DNA of 64,000 bases from Isoetes taiwanensis (Eukaryota; Streptophyta; Lycopodiopsida; Isoetales; Isoetaceae), in contig JAJEKV010000030.1 of assembly GCA_021234155.1 (NCBI GenBank), positions 4,198,050 through 4,262,049 of the forward strand. Reading direction: 5' to 3'. Below are positions 44,515 to 55,969 of the stretch, piece by piece. Numbering within the stretch: the first letter of the stretch is position 1; every line of letters starts with the position of its first letter. The notes under the pieces are model-generated. The model did no database searches, had not been told where the DNA came from, and was given only the letters and a program-made list of their open reading frames with translations. The position numbers were made by a program, and so were the translations under genes.

Positions 44515-45780
44515 AGAAACACACAGGGTTTATGTTTCGGAGGCCTAAACGTGGTCGATTTCTTGGATAACTAAGTGCATCTTTTCTAAACATGCATGCA
44601 GAGCCATGACAACTGAAATAACAGAGTTTGGATCTATTGGCCATCCCGAATGATCACAAACAATTTTGCTACTGCAAAAGGCGCTCTTGATTTATAATTG
44701 TCACACTGGGAGAAGGATAAATCCAAACCCCATTCTGTCAGTTCCTACCGTTTCATGTTTTCAACTGTAGCTTCTCGACCATATCCCCAGTGCAACTGAC
44801 TAAAACTCGACCTCCATAATGTAAACCCTTCAATAACCAAACAACACACAAGATTTATGTTTCGGAGGCCATATCCTAGTCAGATTTGACCAGGATCTTG
44901 CACAATATCATCACGTAGAGGGATGGTGTTGATGCCAGAAGACGGACCCTTAAAACCTTCCGGAAGCAGTTCGCCCCAAAGGTCCTCTCCTGAAGGCCCC
45001 TGGCCATGGACGGGCAACTCGTCCACTCCGGAACTATGAAACTGACTCTTCCAATGGACTCAAAATGTCGATATTACCCTGGAGACCAAGTTTCGTGGTT
45101 AGAAGACCACCCCTTCTCCAAGAAGCACCAAAGTAGCTCGTGTCCAACACGTTCGTAGTCAATTGGCCTAAGAGGTGGTTGCGGAATACTGCCACGTAGA
45201 GGGTTCGTGTTTCTTTTGTTGCCAAAAATGACCATATAACTTGGTCCCTAGGGTAATTTCGCCATTCCGGGCGATATGGCAAAGTCGATTCTCCATTCTA
45301 GAGCCTTTATACAGCCAGAACGACAAAACACTTGGGTTTCTACATGGTCGATGAGAGGATACTTCATGGTTTGATAAGTTCTCCCGGACGGATCTTGAAT
45401 TTTTTTGAACCTGCTCGAAGCAAGTTACTTGAACAAATGGATTCAACAAATGATAGGGAAACCGAGCTCCGGAGGGGGAGGAGGAGAGGCATTGGCATTT
45501 GCCCTCACGAAGAAACACTGGCAAGAAAGGCTGCCCCGACAACATTTCTAAGGTCCGTCTCCTGGGGTCTGGCCTCTCCCCTCTGGTGAGGAAGCGCGCA
45601 CAAAGTCCCTCGGCCCGGGTTCGATTTGCGGAAGGGTGTCAGCGCTTTAAGTTCTTCAAGATCCCTTTCTTCTATCCCTTGCCAAACTCCTCTACCAAAA
45701 ATTCCAAAGGTTATCATATTTCTTGCATAAAGTCCTAGTCATCATGTCCACGTCACCACCATCTAGCCATGTCATCCAAA
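44515..45780 (-). repeat. Inverted copy of module M
   Basis: Reverse complement of 41,176-42,445, full length. At 45,581-45,629 it contains 'ctctggtgaggaagcgcgc' followed 18 bases later by GGGTTCGATTTGC, which could be a decayed pol III A/B box pair; the A box is poor and the direct copy has lost the B box, so this is only noted. Confidence 0.75.
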
Positions 45781-45884
45781 ATTTGCCAACATCATCTAAT
45801 GAAAAGACCAAAGATGGGTATCTTTTCATTTTTGGCCTAGTCAAAACTTGGCTTTGCTTACTTGGCATGCCATGTCACCACTTG

Positions 45885-46495
45885 GAGTGCCTAGGTGGCA
45901 TACTTGAGCTTAGGTGGCATGCCTGAGCCACCTTGGCATGTTGGAGCCCGCGTGGCATGTTGGAGCCACCTTGGCATGTTTGAGCCTAGGTGACATGTTA
46001 GAGCCTAGGTGGCATGTTTAAGCCACCTTGGCATGTTGGAGCCTAGGTGGCATGTTGGAGCCCATGTGGCATGTTGGAGCCTAGGTTGGAGCTTAGGTGG
46101 CTCAAACATGCCAAGGTGGAGCCTAGGTGGCATGTTGGAGCCTAGGTTGGAGCTTAGGTGGCTCAAACATGCCACATGGGCTCCAAGATGCTACCTCAAC
46201 ATGCCACCTAGGCTCAAGCATGGCAAGTTGGCTCAAACATGCCACGTGGGCTCCAACATGCCACCTAGGCTCCAACATGCCACCTAGGCTCAAACATGCC
46301 AAGATGGCTCAAACATGCCACCCTCCAACATGCCAAGGTGGCTCAAACATGCCGCCTAGGCTCCAACATGCCAAGTTGGCTCAAACATGCCACCTAGGCA
46401 TCGACATGCCATCTAGGATCAGACATGCCAAGGTGGCTCCAACATGCCACCTCAGCTCAAACATGCCAAGGTGGCTCAAACATGCCACGCGAGCG
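45885..46495. repeat. 19 bp minisatellite, block 3 with an orientation switch
   Basis: From 45,885 to about 46,090 units read in the inverse sense (GAGCCACCTTGGCATGTTG), as expected for the far arm of a foldback. Between 46,090 and 46,165 the two orientations alternate ('gcttaggtggctcaaacatg' next to 'gagcctaggtggcatgttgg'), and from 46,165 to 46,495 units again read as in block 1. Confidence 0.92.
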
Positions 46496-47340
46496 TTCTG
46501 TCGCCTTCACCTTCTTTAGAAAAATGCCTGCAATGCAAACACAACACTATGCATGCATGCCTATACAATTGCATTGCTTTTGGATGAGGCATAAGGCTGT
46601 TGGAATATAACAGACTTAAGCTCAGTCGTGCCTTCTTTGCCCTCTGTCAAAGTTTCTCATGCCAAAATTCATTCTTCTTAGTTTGCACAACATAAAACAT
46701 GGATCGATTGTGCAATGATACTGGAGAGTGGACAGTTGATGCAAAGTTTTACAGATCCAATGGTGGGAAACAATATCAAGTGACAAGACAGGCAATGTGG
46801 ACGCCTTAGAATTCCATTAAATCTTGCACCCTGGACCTGCTAAAAATAATAATAAAAAAATAAGAAAAAACTAATAGGGGGTCTCTATTTTCCTTAGAAT
46901 AAAAACAACTCCCATTAATCAAATATATTTTTATGCACGCGTGGTAAACTGTATTTTATTCAATGGCCAAAATGAACGGTAGAGATCTTGATCCACATCC
47001 TATGCTCTTATTGGCTCTGAAACTTAATGGTTGAGATTGAGGGCCGAGATCAACGGCACAGATTGAAGGCTTAGAATGAGTTTTCCCCCCTAGTTTCGTA
47101 TGGCTATAGCAATCAGAAGGATTTTGGCCTTGTGAATCTGCGCCCAGCTTCGTATGGCTATGGCAGCTTTTCTGTTGCCCTTGTGAATCTGCGCCCAACT
47201 TCTTATGGCTATGGCAGCTTTTCTGTTGTCAGTAAACCCCAACTGCGAAATCTTCCCCCCTTTATTCTACGACCAAACATTTTTTGAGTTTCGGCCTTGG
47301 AAAAATGGCTTGCAAAGCAAAGATTCGCCATCGTTCTAAC
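46496..47340. other. Unassigned DNA with a small duplication
   Basis: A block with 'gcttcgtatggctatggcag' and 'cttttctgttgcc' occurs near 47,085-47,180, again near 47,195-47,230, and again at 47,600-47,700, on both sides of the gene fragment at 47,349. No coding region is recognised before 47,349. Confidence 0.45.
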
Positions 47341-47348
47341 CCTAATCA

Positions 47349-48180
47349 ATGGTCGAGAGGGAGGAGGCAAGGAAGCGGCTTGCTGTGGCGCTGGCGATCG
47401 TGAAGACTATCCAAATAGAAGGCCGAGCTGCCAAGCAACGCCAAAATTTGAATCTGGATGATTGCAGCAGAAGCAAGAACATGCGGCCCCTCCAAGATGA
47501 GCTTCAGCATATGCGTGATAGGAGCCATGATCAGATTGAAGGCTTAGAATGAGTTTTCCCGCCCTTGTTTTTGCCCTTGGACGGAACAGAGATCCGTCCA
47601 GCTATGGCTATGGCAGCTTTTCTGTTGGAAGGATTCGTATGGCTATGGCAATCGGAAGGATTTCGGCCATTGGCTATGGCAGCTTTTCTGTTGCCAGTAA
47701 GCCCCAACTGCCTTGATCTTTCCCCCTTTATTCTACGAAATCAGGAGCCATGATCATCTGCTTCAGATAAGTCTGAGTTAAGGTTATATTATTTGCTCTT
47801 ATGAAAAGCTTTTTCCTGTTCAACATTCTGTTCTTGCTTTTGTTCTCTAGTTACGATGGGCGACGCAAATCCGGCAGCGCTCTTGAACCCAAGCCAAGGG
47901 AACATTGATCCGTTATTTTTCTTGTCCAGCCGAGTTCTAAGACACCCTTTTGCTGTGTTTGAAGGCATTGCTTCTAGGATCCAGCTGTAGCATGAAACTC
48001 AGGTAAGATCTTTTGGGGCCCTAGTTGAATCATTATTTATGTTCTTTTTCTATCTGACCAACATTTTCATTTACAGGGTTCCTCTGAATAGTAGCAATGG
48101 CTAGAGGTTCATTCCTCCACGGATTTAAAATCTTTGTATGGGAGGATCCAGAAGAATATTAGATGTTGCTGTTTTTAAGC
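47349..48180 (+). pseudogene. Unrecognised plant gene fragment with introns
   Basis: First exon MVEREEARKRLAVALAIVKT followed by GRAAKQRQNLNLDDC and a charged, coiled-coil-like stretch RPLQDELQHMRDR. After a gap a second exon (about 47,857-48,000) reads GDANPAALLNPSQGN and LFFLSSRVLRHPFAVFEGIA, then a stop; a 'caggtaag' donor follows at about 47,998. A third piece begins after 'ttacag' near 48,076. The pieces look like a nuclear gene of coiled-coil type; I cannot name it. Stops indicate decay. Confidence 0.4.
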
Positions 48181-48199
48181 AGGCAAAGTATGAAAACTG

Positions 48200-49680
48200 C
48201 ATTTGCAAGCTTGAAATTATTTGCTCATCTTCCTTTATGTTTACCAAATATAAAGTTTAGCCTTCTGCAAGGCTGGGCAACATATCAAATGTTGCTGTTT
48301 TCAAGCAAAGTAAGAAATGATGAACTTTAGTCTTCGGGGTTATATTATGTATCTCTATTCTTGCAGCCTTTTGTTGCAGGGGTTTTTGTTATAGTTCAGG
48401 CTTCGGTAAGGGACTGGATTTTTTGCTTTTGTTTTATAGCTTTTGTTTTATATCTATATCTTATGTTGATTTTTCTTTCTCCCTCTTCCCCATCTCCCTA
48501 GTTCCTATAGCCAGTTATTTAGCTTTAATTTGACTCTCGATACTATGTCATTTATGTGTCAGGGTAGTTCTTGCTCGACTTCATGCTTTGAACCTTAAAC
48601 AATAAATTTAATTGTTTTGAATCTTAACTATTACTTTAATGTTTTGTAATAAAGTTTAATTGTTTTGAATCTTAACCATTACTCTAATGTTTTGTAATGT
48701 TTTGAACGTAATCATTGAATATTCAATGTTTTAATTTAATGTTGGTATTTGGATTGCCTTATGGCTTTGTTTGGGTTCGATTCCCGAAGGCTTTCTTATT
48801 TTAAATTAAAAAAGATCACTAAAACATGATATTACTAGTTTAGAGTTGAGGCTTTTTTTTTTGAAAAATTGAGTTCCACGTGTCAATATTTGATTGGCTA
48901 GACAGATGTTTCAGAGTGGACCAAATAGGTTGTTTCTCTAAATTTAAATAAAAGCCACATATATTTTATTTCATTGAGACAACAGCTACATTAAGAAACA
49001 ACGTGTCTACTTCTTAATAGCTATATATCAAATCAAGGAAAACAACGATTGAAAATAACAATTTTTTTTAAACCCTATATGTGGGTTTCTTTAAAACTAC
49101 GTATTGTTTTTTAAGAAAACAATGATAACTTTTAAAACCAACATGTAAAGAAAAAACATAATACATATAGAAAAAAAGGATATATCTAATAACTACATAT
49201 TGTCGTAGTAAAACAACATTTGAAAACAACAATTATTCTAAAACAATACATGTGGATTTCTTAGATATTACGTATTTTCTTTTGTGAAAACAATGTTAAC
49301 TTAAAGAACTACAAGTGGAGAAAACAAAACAACACACATTGAAAAGAAAAAAAAAACTATTTTTTTTTTCAGTTTCCCACGTATTAATATTCAAACCTAC
49401 ATGTGTTTTTTGGAAGACAAACAACGCGTGGCTCCTCCAAAAAACAACAGTCAAGAAAAAACCACACGTTGACAAAAGTTCGTGAAAAACAATAGTGAAA
49501 AAAAAGGACACGTTGACAAAAAAACAAAAAGCTGCCAGAAAAACCACAGTGGGATGTTTTTGCCAAAAAACCACTGTCTCTTTGTGCAAATCCGGATAAT
49601 TAACGAGCCTCGTGGACTTTTGGGGCCATTTTGGTGTTGTTTTTGGCATAAAACAACACTTCCGTACAACTAAAAAACAA
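48200..49680. other. AT-rich DNA with a diffuse direct repeat
   Basis: The stretches 49,020-49,190 and 49,200-49,330 share the order 'tgtgggtttctt', 'ctacgtatt', 'gaaaacaatg..aactt', which indicates an old duplication. From 49,430 'aaaaaccac' phrases recur. No gene. Confidence 0.35.
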
Positions 49681-49856
49681 CTGTGGACCAAAAATTGGGG
49701 TCAGTGTGTCTATTTTGGGGCCCACGTGCATGTGTCTGTGCCTGTGCGTTGAATTCAAGTTTTGATTCGAATTCCTTGGTATTTATATTTAATAAGTCGA
49801 CAATTGTATGTTTCTCAGGCAAACTCCTAGATCTTTCTAGGCAAGTTCGTAGGTTT

Positions 49857-50432
49857 CTAGGCAAATGGCACGGATTCTCCAGTCCAATCGATGGCTTTCT
49901 CAATTGAAATGGATTCCTCAACCTGGAACTTTGATGCTTGCTTCAACAACATGCAGTAACTTATTGTTTGAGTAAATCTTTCATGGTTCTGTACCAGATT
50001 GGCTGTTCTGAAGCTGAAGAGTTCCTGAGTTTTTGAAAAAATGTCTATGCAGAGCCTTCTGATACTCAATTACTTGCTCTTCCTTTTGTTGCCCAGAATT
50101 TGCCTGTTTTCTGCTAAGCTTTCCCCTCGTTGGCCCTACTTGAATTGGCGCAAAATTTCTACTCTGGAACCTAATTCCGGTTGAATTTGTTCAGCTGCGG
50201 AAAGCTTAGGTTGCCCAAGCATGAAATTTTGAAATTTTGATGGCAAGTCCAGGCCCTTCCGGCCTCCCTGTACCAGATCATCTCCACCGCCTCTTCTATT
50301 AGAAGTCTTGCCAGCATGGCAAAACCACATGGCGCAAAATCTATGGGCAACTGGTTTTTCCCGAAACAAATCCAGCAGCCTAAATGATTCTGAACCGGCA
50401 ATTTCCGCTACCCACAATTCATTGCCAGCCAC
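49857..50432 (-). pseudogene. Unrecognised exon-like fragment
   Basis: The minus strand at 50,136-50,432 reads MAGNELWVAEIAGSESFRLL, GKTSNRRGGGDDLVQGGRKG and KLSAAEQIQPELGSRVEIL; further on (49,857-50,069) it reads QELFSFRTANLVQNHERFTQ. Codon composition is more balanced than in the surroundings, so a coding origin is plausible, perhaps a retroelement gag or a host gene. No motif supports a name. Confidence 0.3.
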
Positions 50433-50439
50433 CCGAATT

Positions 50440-52330
50440 AGGTGTGCTTACATTTGCATCGATGGTTATTAGAACCGTTGCCCATTAAAATAGTCATAAA
50501 GAATTAATGGACCAAGATTTGGGCTATGTGTTGTATGGCAAGTTTTACTGCATTCTCTGGCACTATTCTCTGCGAATTTGCCATAGAGCCCCACAAATGA
50601 CAAAGCTTCACGTTAGAAATATTTGCATTGTATCATTCTAACTGAAAGCAGCTATTAAGGTACAAATTTAGTCCGACTACAAATCTAGTGAAATTGGGTC
50701 CAATCCAGCTTGCAAAGCTCGAATTAAGGTAAATTGGACCTCTAGGCCTTCTCTAAATGCGCAAATTGAAAGATAAGACTCCAAAACAAAACTACCCTTT
50801 CTGAACAAGGCCACATATCAAAACGTTAGTAGAAAAAAGAGCTTGCCCCATGTATGAAGGCCCCAACAAATAAATCTAGAAGGAAATAAAGGACAATTTA
50901 GGAAGAAAAATCAGTCCTGAGAACCAAGCATGACAAAAAAATTAGAGTACCGAATCGCCAATAGAATTAAAGCAGGTGCCAATTGAAGTGTCGCATGCTG
51001 AAAAGACCTAACGTACCATTTAAAACAAAAATCCTCTACATAATCGACCATCGCGTATAAGTTTGTAACGTGGGTATTTTTGCCTTTTCTTTCACTTCTT
51101 TCAGTTGAGACTACAAATTTTGGCCAATAAGCAAAAAAAAGGCAAGATAAAAAACAAGGTCCCATGATTCAAAGTTGATGCATTTTAAAAGAACGCCTTT
51201 TTTTTTTTAATTTAGACGTTAACATATTTGTGGTGCACCTTCAATTGGAGAATGAGGAGTAGAATTGCATGGCTACAAACTATTCTATGTATAACGAAGG
51301 CATGTAGGTAAATTAAACAAGCAAAATGTGCAAGTAAAATGCTATGTAAGCTAGACTTTCTTGCAACATAGACATAATGCATGCCATTATTCCATGTTTC
51401 AGTTTTTTGACGAAATCCACACGGAAAACTTGGTTGAATAAAAGCATTATTCGACATAAAAATTAGACGTACCAGGTACAAATTAAACATTGCAATGTTT
51501 CGTAATTACTAGGCATAATTTTATGTTGCTTTTGATGATTCATTAACAGTGTCGACAAACTCGAAGGCCATAATGTCGAAGAACAAGTTATCCGAAATGA
51601 AACAATAGTAAAAAGGAGAGATAATCCAAGGTAAGCAAATTTTCCACCTATGTCAATTAAAGTTCATATGTTTGCCGCTCATTTTTCATTTAAAAGACAT
51701 CTCTTACATTTCACTTTCAGCAGATTGCCTGCGCCTATTCCAAATATGTAGCATAATAACAGGGGGTTTTTTTTGTATTTTTGTACGGTTTTTCCAATGG
51801 TTTTTATATGATTTGATGGGCGTATTGCACAAGGCCTACTAATTAGTACATCTAGAGTGCGCATTGTATTTGCATACGCTTGAATTAATTTTAATGCATC
51901 TTTTCAATAGTGTAGACCCATATATCATATATTTTTCCGTTTTCTATTTTTCGTATTATTTTGCTCGACATGCAAAGCTCGTGCAGCTCACTTTAGGGTT
52001 CTTGTTAACTCCAAAATTAGGTCTATGGGTTATGGTTTTTGCTGTAAGGGATCTCGATCTCGAAAATCAAAGCAAAACCTGCCGAGTTTGTGGTGATTCA
52101 ATTTCCATTCCAGATGGATTTGGACGAGTGAGCTTTTTATTTCATTTTTAGACTCTTCTTCGCCGCTTGCAGTTCAAAATGAAGTGGTCTCTATTCTGAT
52201 CTTGTTGCCGTTGGATTCGGCTTCCAAATCCAAGCTTGCAGAGGTAACTAAGCTCTTGCATATGGTTTCCAATTACATTTTCCACTTCTATATATGTACA
52301 GAGAAGGTCCAACAAACAAGAAGGTCACAT
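50440..52330. other. Unassigned DNA with one family B repeat
   Basis: Contains dispersed repeat family B in inverse orientation at 51,735-51,875. A short plus-strand frame near 52,070 reads KTCRVCGDSISIPDGFGRV, which resembles the first Cys pair of a RING-type finger, but the remaining ligands are missing. Otherwise nothing is recognised. Confidence 0.35.
51735..51875 (-). repeat. Dispersed repeat family B, copy 3
   Basis: Inverse of the 10,795 copy: 'agcataataacaggggg', 'tttgtacggttt', 'atgatttgatgggcgtat', 'agtacatctagagtgcgc'. The same border motifs as in the other copies. Confidence 0.6.
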
Positions 52331-53370
52331 GGATGCTGCAGCGACGCCCCCTTCGTTTCCAACCCACTCTTCCCATTCGCCTTCCTCTCCCTCTCCAAAT
52401 AAATCCTCCCAACGTAGATCGTTTCCCTCTCTGCCACCTCTGTTTTCTGCCTTTGTCATAAGCGCCTGAAAAAAAAAACTCTAAGTTAAGTTGCCCCTTA
52501 GATTCTGCCACAGCCCATCCGTTGAAATTCACACTATGAAACACGCACCGCACGCATTGTTGATCTGCTTGAGTTCTCATGGATGCGGGTATAGAAGAGA
52601 GGATGAATGTTGCAAAGCTTACGAGAGATTACGGCTATGGCGTAACATTTGGGCTTTCATGTTGGAAGGAGTTTTAATTTTCTCACCGGTTACGGTATTC
52701 GGATCTGATTCAGGGATGAAAGCGATGATATTACTCTAGTCGGATTGCCGTTTGAGGGTTTAGAAATTGGGTTTCCATATTAGAGCTATTGTGTTCTAGT
52801 GCAAAGGGAGAGCTGCCCTTGAAGAACATGCACGTACCATTCCTTCGTTGGTGGGAGTTTTGAGAAGGGTTTTCGATAAATCTACCCATCATGCCATGTC
52901 CGGTTTTGTGGTAATGAAAAAGGACATCGTCGAATTTGCCGCTTAAATTATGAATTATCGCCAGCGGTGATCACATATAACGACCTCATCAATGGCCTCT
53001 GCGGGGCAAACAAAATGGGAAGGCGCATGAGCTTTTTGGCGAGATGTGCAAAAAGGGGATACAAGCGATATTTTCACCTTCACCACTTTGATTGGAGGGC
53101 TTTGATTTGAGTGAGAATGGCTGCAAAACCGGTATTTTCACATATAATACTTTGTTAGATGGATTTTTAAGGCTGGTAGAATTGAGAAAGCACATGACCT
53201 CTTTGAAGGAGATGATTTCGAAGGCTGCAATCCAAATGAGATCACCATCAACATAATTGTTGATAGTGTGCGCAAATCTAGCAACTATGAAGGTGCACAC
53301 GAACTTCTTAATTATCTTTTGTCGAAGGGTTTCGATCCACGATATTTTCACTTACACCATCTATGTACGG
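52331..53370 (+). pseudogene. P-class PPR protein pseudogene
   Basis: P-class PPR proteins act on RNA in plastids and mitochondria. The 5' part (52,331-52,471) encodes MDAAATPPSFPTHSSHSPSS and a further Ser/Pro/Arg-rich run, a plausible organelle-targeting peptide, then a stop. Downstream, across several frames, come EEHARTIPSLVGVLRRVFDK, then 35-residue repeats: ITYNDLINGLCGANKMG, NGCKTGIFTYNTLLDGF, GRIEKAHDLFE followed by GCNPNEITINIIVD, and NYEGAHELLNYLLSKGFDP. The 'TYN.LI.GLC...k...A..L..eM..kG..Pd' pattern is characteristic. Frameshifts and stops are frequent and later repeats are missing. Confidence 0.82.
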
Positions 53371-53826
53371 ATGGTGAAAAGTCAGTGCCTAATGTTTTCA
53401 CCTTTACCGCGGCTTATTGTTTTTGCCATATGCTTATGAATGCTTGCCATGGCAAAACAGGCTTGCATTGATACCATCACATGTTACCATCGCAATAGCA
53501 TATGCATGACAATGTGCGTTTACAATAGAAGGGGGTATTTATTTTGGCGGTTGATTTTCTTGAACTAGTGGTATGCGGCTTTATATTGGGCCATGGCCCC
53601 TTCAGTAAACTTTATGATGTTATTGTTGTTTTTGCCCATTTTATTACAGTGTGTTTGCATATATTTGGGCGGCTCTTGGTATGCAATGTACGGAATTAAG
53701 ATTACAAAATGTACTCATAGTTGTTTGCAATGGGAATAATTTGTTTGTCTTGATGTTATTGTGCTTTTTAGTAATTAATATTTAGGCCCATAAAGTTTAC
53801 CTATGTTTGCGTTAGTTAGTTAGTTA

Positions 53827-54180
53827 GGGCCCGAAGGGCCCAAATTTTTTTTTAATATAACAATCAACACACAACTACCATTAACATTATTAACACAAAC
53901 CATTGCATTTAACACATTTAAATTAAAATCCCCCTTAAACCCCCTTTGGTTTGGGTGCATATTCCCACGGGGGGTTACGTAGGGCAGCGAGAGCCCCAAA
54001 AATATATTTATAATACATGTACAAAATTAAACCATTAAGTACATTCTCTCAAACCTTATAGTATTTTGTAAATTTCAATATACAGTATACAAAAACTTGT
54101 ACATGCATACCCCACAAACGAGGATCGCTATGTACGGTCCAGATCAAGGAATAAAGGGCAAATATGCCCATCCGACAGCT
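53827..54180 (-). mobile_element. Foldback MITE, family A, one-armed copy 2
   Basis: Inverse of the 16,990-17,344 copy. Starts with the hairpin GGGCCCGAAGGGCCC at 53,827-53,841 and ends 'gcccatccgacagct'. Same internal motifs. It lacks the second arm. Confidence 0.65.
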
Positions 54181-55300
54181 CTCGATACCCGAAGTAACAC
54201 AAATCAAACACAAACGACGACGAGAATACCAAACTCGAAAAAAGTTGAAGAAAATTACTAGAAGAATGGACGACCAACAAATCTTTACACTAAAACTTGC
54301 ATCATATAATCATATAGGTACAAATCATAGATTTGGGTCCTTCTCAATTGACTAATGTATAAAATAGTGCTAATGATATGGTTGAATACAATAGATGTCA
54401 AAACTCAACGAGAAACATTGAACAACGGGACACAAGCACTCATGCGGATTACAAATGCAATAAAGAAAAAGCACATCCTGGGTATGTATATATACTAATT
54501 ATGCAATTCAATCTTCTAGAAACACAATAAATAGTTTAACAAATTGTACATTTTTCCATGGTTCACAGCATTCAAACATTATACACTGATGATATGAAGA
54601 AATCATCAAGCACAAGAAAAAGATGCTGCCCAAGGAACAGGTTGTATGTTTTTCCATTGTTTGTTCATAGCACTCAAACATTGTGGGATGCTACACAAGG
54701 CCCCCAAAAAATAACTGTTATCAGTTTTCCACAACAGTTTTTACATGAAACTACTATAATAAAGCATGTTACTTTGTGGGTTAATATGTTGAATAAACAT
54801 GAATAGTTATGTAGTGTGGTTTTTACATGTAATTAACTGTTCTAGTTTCTTACAACAGTTCATCATCTTGATTTTTTTATGGGGTTTGTTTGTTTGGTTT
54901 AATAGTGTGGTCTTAATTGTGATTTATTGACGTGTTTTAAGTATGTGGTCTAATTAGTGATGTATGCCATAAACTTGTAATGGTTTCTGCGTTAATTGTT
55001 TATGCAACTTAAGGTGGTTGTCTAATGAAGTTGTCTACATTTCCTTATTTGAACCAATATTGTTCCATACAATAAAGTATTCCATGTTTTATACAAAAAC
55101 TAGACTACCTGTTAATGGTTTCTCATCAAGATAATAAGAATGTTCACATATTTGATATTTAAGAGAAACCAATAGTGTTTTCACTTAAAGAACATTGCCA
55201 TTTTTATTACATATATGGTTATAAATTTTCTCCATCAAATTCTTAATGCTTTTGTTCAATAAAGGGTATTGGTTCTTACAAGTCTTTAATCCAGTTTTCT
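54180..55300. other. AT-rich unassigned DNA
   Basis: A short duplication is visible: 'tttttccatggttcacagca...caaacatt' near 54,550 and 'tttttccattgtttgttcat...caaacatt' near 54,650. No gene is recognised. Confidence 0.35.
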
Positions 55301-55310
55301 TTGTAGTTGC

Positions 55311-55565
55311 CATTGGTTTATACAAGAAACCAAGAAACGTTCGTTGAACCTTCCATTGGTTTATACAATAAACCAAGAAATGTTTGTTGAACCTTCCGTT
55401 GGTTTATACAATAAATCAAGAAATGTTCATTGAACCTTCTGTTGGTTTATACAAGAAATCAAGAAATGTTCATTGAACCTTCCATTGGTTTATAAAACAA
55501 ATCAAGAAATGTTCATTGAACTTACAACAAATCAAGAAATTTTCATTGAACTTGCCATTGTCATT
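55311..55565. repeat. 43 bp tandem repeat, about 5.5 copies
   Basis: Unit of the form 'ccattggtttatacaa' + 'taaaccaagaaatgtt' + 'cattgaacctt'. Copies begin near 55,311, 55,355, 55,398, 55,441 and 55,484; the last is shortened and degenerate. Non-coding. Confidence 0.9.
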
Positions 55566-55684
55566 TTAGACTGATAATGCATATGCATCTTTTATATTAA
55601 AACACAATGTTTACATCAAGACAAATATATGTGGTCACAAAGTAACTATGCAACAGTATAACATTTAACAACTCATATATAAGC

Positions 55685-55710
55685 TCAATAGCCAGGGGTT
55701 TGAACCCTGG
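55685..55710 (-). other. Box B-like / T-arm-like hairpin
   Basis: 'gccaggggtttgaaccctgg' forms a perfect stem CCAGGG/CCCTGG around a seven-base loop and contains GGTTCAAACCC, a good pol III box B, on the minus strand. No box A or tRNA body is found at the right distance, so it is probably a relic of a tRNA-derived SINE or chance. Confidence 0.35.
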
Positions 55711-55969
55711 TATCTCCATTTGAAACTCCAAAACCTTGAGATTCTAATCAAAGCATTCATTTATCTTACTGAAGCCCATTTAGTTACATGAAAGTTCACA
55801 AACTCTTATGAAAGACAAATTATTTGCCCTCAATAGAGCATTTTCTTACCCTTACTAGCACAGATTTATTATGCAGCAGATGCTTCCAGTAGAAAAATCC
55901 AAAGACCTGTGGAAATGCATATTTCAATCGGTAAGTGCAAAATATATTCACATTTGACATGAGACATAC

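Larger units (their letters stand above)
39785..46495. mobile_element. Large foldback composite with minisatellite arms
   Basis: Order: minisatellite (plus), unique module M (41,176-42,445), minisatellite (plus), partial M in direct orientation (44,050-44,510), inverted M (44,515-45,780), minisatellite inverted (45,885-46,090), then plus again to 46,495. M and inverted M match end to end, for example the 'aaatttttgtagaggagttt' stretch near 41,246 with its complement near 45,680, and 'agctactttggtgcttcttg' at 41,799 with 45,120. The arms therefore include both unique DNA and tandem repeats, the design of Foldback-type transposons. No transposase is visible. Outer ends and target duplications were not found. 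Confidence 0.7.

Noticed and set aside
45581-45629. SINE head (A and B boxes) in the inverted module M
   Set aside because: Box B is good (GGGTTCGATTTGC), but the spacing to the A-like sequence is short, the A box lacks a key A, and the direct copy of the module does not preserve it.
33580-46495. Direct repeats that might be taken for a CRISPR array
   Set aside because: Units are contiguous or nearly so, without unique spacers, and the genome is that of a plant.
39750-46520. Many open frames of 60-187 residues encoding repeats such as MPPRLKHAKVAQTCHLGSNM on both strands
   Set aside because: They follow the 19 bp minisatellite exactly, with a 57-base super-period; absence of stop codons is a property of the unit in all phases. 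No start context, introns or non-repeat sequence support a gene.
52064-52150. KTCRVCGDSISIPDGFGRV as the zinc finger of a cellulose synthase
   Set aside because: Only the first Cys pair is present; the remaining Cys ligands and the following conserved residues are missing, and no catalytic exon is nearby.
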